Notes: generated from the sequence alone by a model not told the origin. 64,000 bases of DNA from Sisyra terminalis (GCA_958496175.1 OY292277.1:38885050-38949049); one strand, 5' to 3'. Shown: positions 1 through 12,900, counted from the first letter of the stretch. Numbers and translations: made by a program.

Positions 1-540
1 TTTGCCGAACATCTAGAATTTGTTCTCTTGTTTTTCTGCGTAGTAGTATATAATGTATAAACGAGAAATAGATTTTTTGTCGTTTAACTTATTATAATTA
101 ATGCACTCTGTTATTAACCATAACAATTATGTTCATAATAATTTTATTTTTCTTGTTATAAACGTTACTGTATAAATTTGCTTAAAGGTTCACTTTCCAA
201 TACTAATGGTAATTTGAGCATAAATTTTATTTGGGTAATTTTATAGTCTACAGCCCTTAAAAATATAATTATATCAAAATTATTGGTTTATACAAATGTG
301 CTCAACCGTGAGTCATAAAAATATACAAAAAAGTTATTTAATTACACTTTTTTAAAAAATGGTAAACTATGGATGAAATTAAGGGAAGCAAACTGTGGCT
401 TGGTAATCAATGAAATCCGAAAAGGCTTACTTTTTAATCAAATATTCATCAATAGTTTTTTCATAAATATTTTAAACCTCTGTCAAGTTAGCACCCGACT
501 TTTACAAATTAAAATTTTAAATATATTTTTAGATTGCCTT

Positions 541-1001
541 TTGTTTGTACTTGATTGTACCGAAAAAAAATTCGTTTGTACCTCAACCGAAAAAAAGTTA
601 TTAAATTTTTAAAAATCGATAGCCCCCCATTGTTAGATTTTTCAAAAAATTTAACGGCTATAGATAGGCCTTGACACGTAGAGTATTGTACCGAAAAAAA
701 TTTGTATCTAACTTTAACCCAAAAAAAGTTATGAACGATTTTGTGATTGCACTTATTCCATTGAAAATAGAGTTTTCTGGGTACTACGGATTTTCCTTGA
801 AAGATTTTCCAAATCCAAGAGCGATACAATCTAGCTACTGTGTCGCTGAGGATTGTATCGAAAAAAGTATCCTTTTAACTCTATTCCAACGGTAGTTATA
901 AAGGATTTTGTATGATTAATTAGACTAATTACTCTATTGTTGAAACAGCAAAAACGGCCATAACTTTGAATCTATTGAGGTACAAACGAATTTTTTTGCG
1001 G
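541..1001. repeat. Degenerate tandem repeat with an inverted partial copy
   Basis: Three diverged units begin at about 554, 686 and 852. Each opens with a variant of TTGTACCGAAAAAAA and is followed, in the first two, by an ACCGAAAAAAAGTTAT-like block (about 586 and 715). Spacing is about 130-165 bp. The segment at 977-1001 repeats the AATTCGTTTGTACCTC stretch of the first unit in inverted orientation. No protein resemblance was seen. It may be a local satellite or the worn end of a transposon; the class is unknown. Confidence 0.55.
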
Positions 1002-4000
1002 ATATTAAGACTAATTACTTAAGTCTAATTAAGACTTGATATTAAGACTAAGACAGAAAAGTAGTAATTATTGATTTTTGAATCGTACAGAGTTCTTTAC
1101 CATTATTAAAACTTGATTTTTGAATGTTCGTATCCATTCTGAGTTTCTTACCATAAATTTGTGAACAAGTAAGCACGCAAAGAAAACATCATTTTTTAAT
1201 ACAGAATACGACTCCCTGATGTAAACCGAAGTCATTTCGTTAAATAACGACTCCTCAAAGAAAATTCTAACAAGCAGTAATTTAAATTTTTATGCATCGT
1301 ATTTATTAAACATTTTGTTTCAACCGCAACGAAACGAAAAACGAAGAGAAAATTAACATTTTCAGTTTTAAATTTTATTAAATAATAATTTATACGGCAT
1401 ATGAATTATTCAATCGCTTGCATACGAAACAAATATATGTACATAAAAAGATAATAAGTATTCTGCAGTGCAGATGCAGCTTATATTTTAAATAACTTAA
1501 AAATGCATGTTTTAGATATACTACAACCGGCAATGTAATGCAATGTTATGTTTCCTTCTTTTTTCGCATGAAATTAAGAAACATACTTTAAGAAATGCGT
1601 GCAAATAAATTTAATTCCTACGTCATTCCCGCATTTCGTTCCTCCACTTTCTGAGTTCATTATATTATCATGTGATATTTATCTAAATAAAGTCAAGTGA
1701 CGGAAGACGTCAAGGCGTCCGTTTAAACAGAAACACGATCTTCTAATTCTGGAAATAAAGACGGGATTTTCTCCAAGTTGCGAAGATGGGGAGGATGACG
1801 AATGTATGTGTATATGTGTGTGATGAAGGTTTCTTCATTTCAACTAGTGGCTTAATCTGTTTTCTCTCCCCTTTCCCAACGCTCGCATCCCCAAGTACTT
1901 AACTCGTAGATTATTTTGACATATAGTTGAGATGAGAAAATTCACCAAACCATCAGCTTTCATCCCCACGAAAAAGCCTGATGTTTCTCTCGGCAAAGCT
2001 CAAGATGATTTAATATTTATTAAATGCGGTAAAGGGATTTTAAAACAGTGAGTTTAAAATTCATACTGCATTTTTTAATTCTCATTTTTTTTTATATTAC
2101 AGTTAATTAAAATTTTCCTTAAGCAACTTGTTAAAAATGAGTGTTTTGGAGCAAAAGCTCTTCAATATTTATACAGTAACTACAAAACTTTTAAATGGTT
2201 TCGACTGAAAAAGATACTCTATTCCCATGAAACAAATCCATCATAAAATTATAGCTATAAACCCGTTCACTTCTGCGTCGCCTTTTAAAAATTATAACTT
2301 AATTATTTTTTATAAGCTCAAGAGTTCATTTTAAAAGAATTCTTAACTTTGCATTTCACTTTACCGTTTGTAAAATACAGAGTGTTTGGTGAATTGTTTA
2401 CAAAACAAAAAAAATGGGAAAGAAATAACATGTTTGTGGATTCCAAATGGTATACCAAATGGTGCATTGACTACATAATATTTGCAAATAGTTAAAGTTG
2501 CATATTCCTCTCCAATTTCATTCCCCCAAACAAAAATTACCGTAAGAGAAAAACGGCCTTATTTCATCATTTAGGCGAGTCTATTTCGAATGCATTTTCA
2601 GCTTTCTGCATGCATGCGATAAGAGCCGCCACATATCGATGAGCCGACGAAAATGGGGCTTTTTAACCCCATTGCACCCATGGCTTCCGTTATGGGGCTG
2701 CGCCGGTGCGTTCATGCTGCCGTATCTTTCCAGCTCTAAATGCCCATTTATACATACTATATATGCAACTTGTATGAATGCTCGAACGGTCCAACACCAT
2801 CATCATCCGACATGTCTTATCACAAACACCCCAAGCGTGCGAAATGATATCGCATCCCTTATAATTTCCACCCCCGAGAACACACATACACACGTGAATC
2901 AAGTCCCGTTGGCTTCATATCCGAGTGTGTATCAAGCCCACTCATGCAAAGCATTTCACCTCCCCCAACGTTTTGATATAAACGTCCAGAACACACTTAA
3001 AGAAAACTTGCCACCCTCTCTTTCTAGTTAACCATGCTTTTTCCTCGTTCTTCCCAACATTATAACATTTCTTAGTTTATTTATACACCCATAAAATGCA
3101 CCCATTGGCATCAACCTTGAGTCTTTAAACATTCTAGGAGTAGGTTTTTCAATTTGAATATATTTGAAGTGCTAGTACTAGTAGGTCGTTGAACAAGTTT
3201 ACTTATGATGTTATGAGTGTGCAAGCTCCAATCGGGACATGCAGGAAGGAGACATGAGGGAAACCCTCCTTATTTATTTATTTATAATATATTTTAAACG
3301 ACGGCTATGACTGGAATGAGAAGGTAATGGGACAGGGAGAAGATAGAGGAGGATGTTGGATTAATACCTAAGGGCTGTAAAATGTCAATAGAAAATGAAT
3401 AAATTTTGAATTTTATGCATCATTTATAGGCGATAGTTTTTTTATTTTATTAAAATTGTATTGCACAATTCCAAATTCTACATTGTTTGTTTAAAAACAA
3501 CATAACAAAATACAAACCAATGAAAGTAATAAAAAATAATCAGTGTTGCGGAATTTATTGATATTTGGATAAAAATGAAATTTTTGTGGATATGATACAT
3601 CGTATCATATCGTATATTGGTAACTTACCCCGGAAAAATAACAAAAAAACTTATGCTCAGTTTATATTTTTAATGACTATTTTTCGGACAAATTAGAAGA
3701 TTTTCAACATGATTTCTTATTCATTACCCGTCTAATCTCTTAAATTCACTTTATAGAACTTCAAAATCAAAACTTTGTAGAACTTATGCAGAAATAGTAG
3801 CAGTTATGTGCTTCTTGAAAGTGATTTTCTGTGTAAGTTATATGCTATTACGAAAAAAGGAAATTTAATTTATGAGATATGAACTCGAAACCTTTCAGTC
3901 GATAACCGAACCAATAACCGAACCAATTGAGCCAATTTAAAACCGTTACTCATAACTTACTTCGAAACTGAAAGTAACGATCTTTTTAACTCGATTAACT

Positions 4001-4838
4001 GCTAGTTAACGTTTAAGCTGAAGCAAAATTGGCGAAAAGTTTTTCGATGAAGTTTTTCTACGAAAATTGAGTTAAAATGTTGCAATGAGAAAAAAAAAGT
4101 TATCAGATTTTATAACTTTTAGAAGAAAGTTTTCAGTCTCGAGTCGTTTTTCGTTAAAAGAAAAATCCAAATTGAAATTATTATAAGGTTTTCTTATAAC
4201 TGTATGACTTATGGATCATCATAAATTTGCAAATCAAAATTTTCATTAATTGATTTATGTTCGAACAAAAATTATTGTTTAATACTTAACTACCGATAAT
4301 TAGAAAATAAATAGAACCGGGGTTTTCCAAAAAACAAAGACGTATACTTGCAAGAGAAAAAATGAAAAATATTGCCTCAAATTGCACTTCCAAACTGGAC
4401 ACAAGAGTTGGCCTAAGTAAAATTAGGCTCCAACTATGGATTATGGATTATTGTTTTGATATATAAGAGAGAAACGAAGATGGAAGGTAAAAAAAATACA
4501 ATTGATCACTTTAAAAGTCCCAGAATTCAAAATTTATAGAGGAAAAAAATCTACCCGGAATTTGTCAAATCGTTCCCCACAGAATTCTTTCATAGTTTTG
4601 TTATTTAATTATAAAAGCTTTTTTAACAAACCAACCATCGATACCTATGAGTTATGCAGCATTTTTTGTAGAATCTGCTTGAACTATTAATCAGAATATT
4701 AGTGGCTGAATACTAGTATATCGATCATTGGCAACTATGGGAAGACATTCTTTGGTTAGCTGTTGGGGTAATTGTATGCCTGACGGTTTCTATACGGGAA
4801 GCACAAACTGAAACAATTCTTTTTGAATATTGTATCTA
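1002..4838. other. AT-rich non-coding stretch, probably intron
   Basis: On the minus strand this lies downstream of the semaphorin exon at 5438-5545, and the next sema-domain exon was not found here, so it is probably part of a large semaphorin intron. A GC-richer patch at about 2560-3050 holds an open frame of 130 codons on the plus strand, but its translation resembles no family I know and lacks clear splice context. No RNA gene was recognised. Confidence 0.5.
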
Positions 4839-4841
4839 GCA

Positions 4842-4930
4842 AAATTTCGACATTTCTTGATTTAAGGATTTTATTAGCTTAAGAGTCATTAAAGTCCTTG
4901 ATAGTTATAAGGCGACGATAAAAATCATAA
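4842..4930 (+). repeat. tRNA-derived SINE, 3' fragment
   Basis: This stretch matches the 3' body and tail of the SINE family seen most clearly at 57194-57362 (GATTTAAGGATTTTATTAGC, then CTTGATAGTTATAAGGCGAC). The tRNA-like head is missing, so it is 5'-truncated. It faces a fuller copy on the opposite strand about 30 bp away, which makes a tail-to-tail pair able to fold back on itself. Confidence 0.7.
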
Positions 4931-4958
4931 AAAAATGATATCTGAAAAAAGAATCTTT

Positions 4959-5128
4959 CTTTTTATTGCTATTTATCGTCGCTATATAACTATCAAGGTC
5001 TTTAACGACTCTAGAGCTAATAAAAATCCGTAAATCAAGAAATGTCGAAATTTTGCTAGATACGATATTCTAATCGAACACTTACGAGTTTTGGAGCGGT
5101 CATTTTGACCAATCGGCCACCAGTAGCC
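4959..5128 (-). repeat. tRNA-derived SINE, near full length
   Basis: Read on the minus strand, this copy begins with a tRNA-like head (GGCCGATTGGTC at about 5105-5120, then GGAGCG), a worn B-box-like stretch, and a body with AAATTTCGACATTTCTTGAT, GACTCTAGAG in reverse view, and a tail ending in GCGACGATAAATAGCAATAA. It matches copies at 16887, 49783, 52563 and 57194. The B box is decayed (no clean GGTTCGA), so it is an old copy. It lies 310 bp downstream of the semaphorin exon. Confidence 0.75.
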
Positions 5129-5437
5129 TTACTTTTATTCAAGAACACCTGTTTTCAAATTTTGGTGCTCTGTGCTGGTATCAACATATAAATAAATTTT
5201 TTAAAGTAAAAAAATAAAATAAAAACGAGTATCCAGGATTGTCCAAGGTGATGTTGGGGATAAAATTGAACCTTTTTCAAAAACTCGATTTGTCAAATAA
5301 AAAAATGTCTATAAATTTGTAAGACATTGTTAAAAAAATATGTTTCTTCAAAAATTTCCAATTATTTGCTACTACTTTTTATAGATTCTATTATTAAAAA
5401 GTATTGAAATAAGATCTAATTCCAAAAAAATACTTAC

Positions 5438-5545
5438 ATATACGACCCAGTCTTTTGGATTATGAGCATTTGTTCCACACATGTACAGTCGACTTCCATC
5501 ACCCATTGGCTGAATAACTCGAATATGATTTCGACAGTCGAAATG
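5438..5545 (-). CDS. Sema-2a: Class 2 semaphorin (Sema-2a type), internal sema-domain exon
   Basis: This is a 108-nt exon with an acceptor at its right edge (TTTTTTCCAG before CAT) and a donor at its left edge (GTAAGT after TAT). It encodes 36 residues in phase 0, including CRNHIRVIQP, GSRLYMCGTNAHNPKDW and a final VVY. The C-x-N-[HY]-[IV]-R-V and Y-x-CGTNA-x-x-P blocks are hallmarks of the first blades of the semaphorin beta-propeller, and the HNPKD ending is typical of secreted class 2 semaphorins, which guide axons through plexin receptors. It follows the 16063-16125 exon in frame. The next expected exon, usually beginning with an [AS]NLTHL-like stretch, was not found between here and position 1, so the following intron is at least 5.4 kb. 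Confidence 0.9.
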
Positions 5546-6499
5546 CTGGAAAAAAAATGTAATTTAATTCAAATTCATTCATAGCATTATTGAAGAGCAT
5601 AATAAATCACAAAAATCCTCTTTTAACAAACTAGGGAAAAAGGGCAAATTATTTTCCGTCGTATTCTCATGATTCAAAAGCAAAGAAAATTGATGCACAC
5701 AAAGCCATTTTACCCTATTTATCCCGGGTACTTACACACATTTGTTAATTAATGAAAAAAAAAATGTACGTACATTTTACATTCCAACATTTATACAATT
5801 TTTTCCTCTCCATAAAACCTCTGTCCCGTTTCGCTATCGCTTCATATCGTCAACGAGTTTCATATTACACGCTAAGGGTTGTATTTTCTATTTGATACAG
5901 GGGTTGTGCATGTTCAATAAACAACCCCATACGAGTGATAAATTAAATTACACATGATGGGAACGGGTGAAAAATAAAATACGTGTGCCTATTGCAGGAA
6001 CACGGGGATTTGAAATTCTGATATTTCACGTTTTAGAAATTATGTCTATTTGTTAGAGAGCATTTTCTCTCTAATTGAAAACTTCGGCTTTTCCAATGGG
6101 ATTGCCGCATTTGTTGAAAGGCAATTTGGAGAGATCTGAAGGAAAAATTGGGATTTCACTTTCGAACGTTCGTAATTAGTTTGATGACACGCAAAATGGT
6201 CATTAACTGTGGCTTTTGTTTCGTCTGTTTCTGAACTTCAAAAGACGGGGAAACACCCAAGAAAAATTCGTGGAAATGAAAAGGGATAATTTCTTTAAAT
6301 AATCAGAACTATAACCTTTTCTCATTTTATTCGTGTAACAACATTCATCCATTCAATGGTAAATTGATATAGATTCTAATGATGAATAATTCTAAATATT
6401 CTACACCTAACGTAAATAATACTATAACCAGGATACACATTTTTATTTTAGGAATCAACACCAGGAAAATTCATATTACCGAATATTATTATTTATAAT
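5546..6499. other. Semaphorin intron, AT-rich
   Basis: This is the start of the 10.5-kb intron between the exons at 16063 and 5545 (minus-strand gene). I see no coding block or RNA gene here, only AT-rich sequence with short homopolymers. Confidence 0.6.
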
Positions 6500-6802
6500 T
6501 AAGTATCCGTGTTGTTTAAGTCCTTGTCTTCTTAAATATAATAATAATAATAAATTGTGGGCAATAAGGACGAAGCTTTTTAGACAATTTTTTATTTATC
6601 AATACCAAATGGTATTCTTGGTCTGTCGTTCTACCAGCTGGGTCATTTTACAGCTTATTTTTTTGACATTTGTGGAGTAATTTTTTAATTTTGGTTAGTA
6701 TTTAAATAATGGTATTGAAATTTAATTAATTTTTGGTTAGATTTCACATTAATTAACTAAGATTTATATAGACTAAGACTTATGAATTGCAATTTATTTA
6801 TT

Positions 6803-8745
6803 TACTAGCTGACCCAGCAAACTTCGTACTGCCTAACATACAATGAACGTAGTGTTTTATAAATGAATATGTTAGTTATACTTAGTTTAAATTATCAATA
6901 ATAAAATGAACAAAATTAAGTTCAATACTTCATTAGAATAATAAATATATAAAAAGAAAATAAAAATTATATAAAAAGAAATCAATTATTTCAATTGCAA
7001 GTCAACCAACACATTTCGTCGGCCTAAAGTGTTAAGCTACTAAATTCTTTTTAACAGTGTTTTCAAGGAAAGGAAAGAAAGTAAATTTAAGCTACATAAA
7101 TTACTATATAAAGCAGATTTACGATTCATTTTACATATTAGGAAATTTTTATATTTTAATAGATTTATCAGTTTGTCATTTGATAGAATTTTTTATTCCT
7201 TCCTATTGGAACAAAAAAAATTAAAAGTGAACTTAGCAGATTGAGAATTTATGCTGAGAATTTGCTTTATTAAAGCTATGTATTTGAGTTCATGCGTTGC
7301 CCTCGGATTGATTCTCTCCATTGAAGCATCTTGCCATTACATTGACATACAAAGTTTGTCAAATCAGATATCTTCAGCATAAAAAACAAAGTAGGGGTAG
7401 TAGACCAATTAGAGCTTGAAAAATGACGGGACCGATTATGATGATATATGATTTGTTAAATTCGTCTTCCTTCCGAATAGCAGAATAACTATTAACATAT
7501 CTTAACAATTCACGGAAAAAAGGAATAAAATAAGTTTTTAAAATAAATTAGGTTTGGCATTTTACGCAATTGGCAGTTCACGTCACCCACACTTATATGT
7601 CAATTTAATATTATCGGTAATTTTTATTTAAGAAACGCATATAACCATTGAAACCATTGGAAGTTCGACACAATGACTGACTTTGTTTTGAAGGCACAAT
7701 GATTTTACTGATTGCCGATTTCTCCCAAACATTGCCAATCATTCCAAGTTTAGATTCTGCCAATAAAAAATATTCCTGCTTAAAATCATAAAATTTGTGA
7801 CACAATGTAAAAAAATTTCAGCTGGCAACATGAGTTGCGTTGCAGAATGATCCATCTACTGAAGAATTTTCCAAACAATTTTTGAATCTCGGTAATGGCA
7901 GTGTTCTTGTCGACGAATCAAGCATATTGACTTAATTTCCTTCAAATTTTGTCTCATTCAAAAATTTTACTTAATTCCTAGCTTTTTTATAAAACAGCAG
8001 AATAACGTTTAAATCAGTTTAATTGGAATAAAAATTCAAACCTATAACACAGCTATTACCGATATTCATTCATTTCTAGGATAAATCTTCTGCAGATCAA
8101 TCGTTCACCAATGCAATTCTTATGTTTTTCTTTCCAGGTGAAGTTTCTTCATATGGTTCCATAAATTTGATAATTTAAGGCAAGCATTTATTTTTTAAAC
8201 AGAAGTCAATCCTTAATGTCTGAAGTCGTCCACTTCGGCAATTCGAAATGCAGAACGACTAACCTGAAAAAGTGTTTTCCAAACAGTTTATCGATATTGG
8301 TAATGGGAAAATTTCTGTTGACACATCATCGGGATACATTATTTTCTCTACCAATTTTTGCCACTCTACTAAGTTAATGGTGTTCCCAAACTTTGCTCAA
8401 AATTACAAAAATTCCACGTACTGCGTTGTGATACATAATAAATGCAAAATGAAATGCCAAAATGACGTGAACCTACAATCTTTTTGCTTGCAACACTCTT
8501 CAAAATATGAATTAAATAATTATTTTAACACAAATTACAAATTACAAATAATATTAGACGTAAAAAGCAAGTAGGCGTAAAATTTATAAATAAATAAATT
8601 CATTGTTAAAACAAAGCGAATTGTGAATTTAAACCATCCTCAAACCCCTTCGAATACGCACAAAAAGTTTCATCAAAATCGGTTCAGCCGTTTAGGAGGA
8701 GTTCAATTACAAAACACGTACAGAAGATTTATATATAAAAAGATA
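6803..8745. repeat. Dispersed repeat with AGCTGACCCAGCAAACTTCG head and GGTTCAGCCGTTT tail
   Basis: The left end reads CTAGCTGACCCAGCAAACTT and the right end has AAAATCGGTTCAGCCGTTTA followed by TATATATAAAAAGAT. This head-and-tail pair is a very common arthropod dispersed repeat in my experience; I do not assert its class. It sits inside the composite element at 6500-8915, so it is probably a nested insertion. Open frames inside (for example 8272-8574) are not recognisable. Confidence 0.5.
7018..7252 (+). repeat. Short shared module, copy 1
   Basis: This matches the reverse complement of 19938-20172 through several blocks: GTCGGCCTAAAGTGTTAAG, TTTAAGCTACATAAATTACT, TTATCAGTTTGTCA and AACTTAGCAGATTGAGAA. 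Its ends are imperfect inverted repeats. In both places it lies inside a larger element with a hammerhead-like arm. Confidence 0.6.
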
Positions 8746-8800
8746 ATTTTGACAATAGTTGTTGCTATTTGTAAATGTTATGTATTTTCATTATAGAGCC

Positions 8801-8832
8801 TTGAAGAAGTCAAATATAACTGACGAAACGTT
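8801..8832 (+). ncRNA. Hammerhead-ribozyme-like core motif (degenerate)
   Basis: The sequence reads TTGAAGA, then AGTC-AAATATAACT-GAC that can close a short stem II, then GAAACGTT. The canonical core is CTGANGA - stem II - GAAA. Here the first C is T, so self-cleavage is doubtful. It is the right arm of the element at 6500-8915. Confidence 0.4.
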
Positions 8833-9499
8833 AGCGAAAAAATAAATAAGATTCCAAAAGAAGCTTCATCCTTATTGCCCATAATTTAAATATTATATTT
8901 ATAATTAAGTTTAACCATTTTAAAATGTTTTTCAAAGTTTATTTATCATCTTAACTATTTTGGGAGAATAATTTAGGTAGGTATCTACTTCATCGCTTGT
9001 AAAAATAGAACAATCAAAACCATAGCCTAACTTTGATACATCGTGCTTTCATATTCACAGATCAAAGTTTCAAGATTCTGAAGACTGTTTCTAAAGTATT
9101 TTGAAATGTTCCCCGTGTTTTCTCTTAGGTATATGGTACCTTAAAGATCTTAAATAGTTAAAATTAATTTACAATTAATTCGAAATATATATGTAATTCA
9201 AGTATTTCAAAGCCTTTCGTAAATACACATCTTTAAACATGAGTGGAAGGTTGCTAACATCCTTTAAAGGCAAATGATGAAATGGGAAGTAGAAGTTATC
9301 CTAATATGTTGAACCAATAGAAATTATAAGTTTCCGTGGTGTAAATCATTTATTTATTTTTTTTAATTTCGAAAAAAAATTAAAACCGGTATAGCATTAT
9401 AAAACTTTAAGATACAAAGTTTATTTGATTTTTGTAGTTTAGTATGATCATTTTATTTTTTGTTGAAAATTACTTCATTGAATACATTATTTTATAACA

Positions 9500-9955
9500 T
9501 TATTTTTTGCTTATAATAATTAAATTGTGGGCAATAAGGACGAAGCTTCTTGTGGAATATTATTTATTTTAGCTTCAACGTTTTGTCAGTCATTCCTGAC
9601 TTCTTCAGGGCTCAAAATTTAAAAATAACTCCACAAATGTCATAAAATTAAGCTGTAAAATGACCCAACTGGTAGAACAACAGACCAAGAATACAATTTG
9701 GTATTGATAAATAAAAAATTGTTTGAAGAAAATTATTGAAAAAACACAAACACGCATAGCTCAACTCAGTCATAATAATCTGTGGAATTATAATAATTTG
9801 TGGAGTGATTTTTAAATTTTGAGCCCTGAAGAAGTCAGGAATGACTGACGAAACGTTGGCGATAAAATAAATAATATTCCACAAGAAGCTTCTTCCTTAT
9901 TGCCCACAATGTAATTATTATATTTAAAAAGACAAGGACTTAAACAACATGGATT
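9500..9955. mobile_element. Hairpin element with hammerhead-like arms (Penelope-like or related), compact copy
   Basis: The ends are long inverted repeats. TTGTGGGCAATAAGGACGAA at 9526 is mirrored at 9880-9908. The arms continue inward through TCTTGTGGAATATTATTTAT and a 40-bp block with GAAGAAGTCAGGAATGACTG. The right arm, plus strand, has an intact hammerhead-like core; the left arm, minus strand, has GACAAAACG in place of GACGAAACG. The spacer 9605-9725 matches 6575-6700 inverted. No coding capacity is visible, so it is non-autonomous. Confidence 0.7.
9826..9857 (+). ncRNA. Hammerhead-ribozyme-like core motif
   Basis: CTGAAGA is followed by AGTCAGGAATGACT, which forms a 5-bp stem II with a GGAA loop, then GAC and GAAACGTT. 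This matches the hammerhead core CUGANGA - stem II - GAAA. ACGT at the stem III position has no loop of its own but is self-complementary, as in minimal type I hammerheads that cleave best as dimers. Activity is inferred, not shown. Confidence 0.55.
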
Positions 9956-12900
9956 ATTTTTTGCATGCCTGCAAACTGAGAAAAATGAAGTTTTTGGGCG
10001 TAAAAAATCTCAAAAAATATACCAACTATTCAAACATCGAATTGAATTTTCCGGAAAACAGAAAAAAAAATAAAAAAGAATATAATATGTAAATACTTTA
10101 TAAACTTTTACTGATTTTAATCAATCGAGAATTGTGTAAAAATACATTTTTAGAAAAAGCCTCAGAAAAATTAGCAATGATAATAGTTGCCAGAAAATTT
10201 AGAAAAACCAGTTTAGAACTTTCCAAAAACTTATATTGTGTAACGTTTCAAAGTTTTGAGCTTATATTAATTCAAATAGCTCGATAGAAATCACAAAATG
10301 AACTAAATATTTTCCCATGGCTGGGAAATTGGGGAAATCACATTGTACGGTTAGTAGAAATCATTATTAATTTAACAATCGCTTAGGATGTAAATTTAAG
10401 TTTTTCAATCTAACTTTCTTGAAAGATTATTTCCCTGGAATCTCAAATATTACCCAACAAATCAAACCAAACATTTTTTTTTGACTTCAATGCAGGGAGC
10501 GCGATTTAATGTTTACTTATCCTTGCGTATATATAGAAAAAATTGATAAATTTCCGGAAAATATTATTTAAGATACAAAAATGATCAACGATGAGTAATC
10601 AATGGACAACAGTCGATGACTCTGTGAAATTCTGGGAAATGATGAGGGCGGAACAAGGAAGCTAGTTCTGTTCTTGAAACAAGTAGGGTTGTGGGTACTG
10701 GTGTGAAAAAAAAGTTTGAATTCTAGATAACTAGTGACACTGAATAATAAAAATTGATCAGAAAAACATGGGGACTAAAAACTTATAAGTGAAGTTATAA
10801 TAAGTGACAATGATTACTGAAAGATAACTAATACTGTAACAAGGATAACAGACGCAAATAACCATGCAGTTGAACGTCTTTAAATACTACATAATAAAAG
10901 GTAGGCCAGAATTATTCTATTTTAAAAGCATTACAAAAATGAAATAAATAAAAGTGTATGCCTTTTAAACCTTAGTCCATTAATTACAATATAAAATTTA
11001 AAAAAAAAACAGAAAAACTAAAAAAAAACATTTTTTATGTCATAGGTAAAATTTCCAAACTAAATAAAGAATTAATTATGAATCGGCGCCAAACCAAACA
11101 TCTTATAAAAATAGTATAAAGAAGACGTTGTGCTATAATTGCACTAGGTTTTGCTTATCAGTTTCATGGTAAAGTGAAGCATCTTTCCGTTGTCATATTC
11201 CACTTTTTAAATAATTATTTTTTATGTTTGATAAATTTGGCACCAACTTTAAATTGGTTTTTATATTTATTTTATGAGAATAGTTTTAAGGAGTTTAAAA
11301 GTTTTAAAGAATAGTTGTAAAGGTTTAATAGGATTTTTTTTATTTTCCAAGTTCAATTTTTTATTCTTGGAGTGCAAGATAATAGGTCTACTTATAGAAA
11401 TCGTTAGCATTTTTCTTTTTGAGTCATCAATCACGCTTAACCCTATCCACTACTAAATGCATGGTTTTCAGGAAGTTGCCATCGCCGCACTGTCTATGAA
11501 ATCAACAAAATGAATATAGTTGATAAAGGGTAAATTTTTCTTCACTATACTTTTCTGAGCATCAAAGAATATTATATTCAATAAAATAATTTCCGAAGAA
11601 AAATGGTAGAAAACTTCAGGTACGCGAATACGAAAACTTTGGTCGGAAAAGATATTCAAAACAATACGTTGATTTTTTACTAATACTATAATAAAAAAGG
11701 CATTTTAAAATTTAACTAAACAAGAAAAATAAAGCACAATTTTCATATATTTTACTACATTGATTAATTAATTTTCCAACGTCTTCAATATTCTGGATAA
11801 TTGTTATCTAAGCAAAATAACTTCAAAAACACTAACTTCCTCTAAATTTGGCACTTTGAACTACTGACTTCCTCGAAGTTTCATAATTAGTATAAAGTTT
11901 TTGCTTCGTCTGCAGCTTGCATACTTTGACGAACATATGACGCGAAGGTGTTTATGTTCAACAAATTTATTTGCAATTAAAATAAAAAAATATTAAACTT
12001 TGAAATTTTCAATTAATCAAGGCATAAGTTTGAAAGTTTTTTTTGTATACTTTTCACAATGTAGAATTAAAGATACCTACTGATTTCATTATGAATTATG
12101 AATTGCTATACTATTTACAGTATACCTACTATAATGTCAGATAATATTTAAGTTTGGCTTATGGATTGTTTTACTCGATTAACCTGATTATGATTTTGCA
12201 AAATTCTCTTATTACAATTGAGAATTTTCCCTGATTGACTTATTAGTAGACCTACAAAACTAAAGAAAGCTCACTAAAAAGCTATCGTTAGTAGTTTTGC
12301 AAATTCAAACAAAACATTTTTCAAAAGCAATGATGAAAAAGACTATATCCATTTTCATATGTATAAAATTGGCTTAATTCCATATTAAACTTCAAAATGA
12401 CTTATTTTCTATTAAGATAATAATTTCATTAATGATTTGTTTAATAATATAATTATTATGTTGGCATGCTTATTTAAATGTTTTCAAATAATTTTGATCT
12501 ATGGAATTCGAATTAATTTTTTTTAAAATTATTATAATTACAATTAATTTTTCAATTTTATATCACCCATAAAAATTATTCGACTTTAAAGAAGAACATC
12601 TTTGATTATTATGGTCTATTTGTTGACCAGCTAATATTTTTTTTGTTCAAGTATCTATATTATAAGCTTGGAAAAAAAAACTAGAATTTCATTGATTGCT
12701 CCCCTCTAAGGTAAAAATAAATGGAAATTGCTATGTTTTAAATCATTTCAAAAATTTAATTCATTACAAAAACTGCCATAAAGTATATTCATGTATTTTT
12801 TTCTCCATTTCAATCACTCCGTGGGGATTTAACCTTATATGCCCCCTAAAAATCCTCAAATATCATTTTCAATTGCATGCATCATAAATTTGTTTTATTC

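Larger units (their letters stand above)
6500..8915. mobile_element. Composite inverted-end repeat element with hammerhead-like right arm
   Basis: The left end (TTGTGGGCAATAAGGACGAA at 6555) and the right end (reverse complement TATGGGCAATAAGGATGAAG, about 8867-8886) are inverted copies. Positions 6500-6700 also match the reverse complement of 9605-9955, so this belongs to the family described at 9500. The right arm holds TTGAAGA - AGTC...GAC - GAAACG at 8801-8832, a hammerhead-like core. The interior carries a separate repeat (6803-8745) and a module shared with 19938-20172. No intact protein was seen. Confidence 0.65.

Noticed and set aside
2639..3031. 130-codon open frame on the plus strand with near-balanced base composition
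   Set aside because: The translation resembles no family, begins with a questionable start, and lacks convincing splice or polyadenylation context; likely chance in a GC-richer patch.
8272..8574. 100-codon plus-strand frame inside the dispersed repeat at 6803-8745
   Set aside because: Low-complexity and unrecognisable, located within a repeat; no support as a gene.
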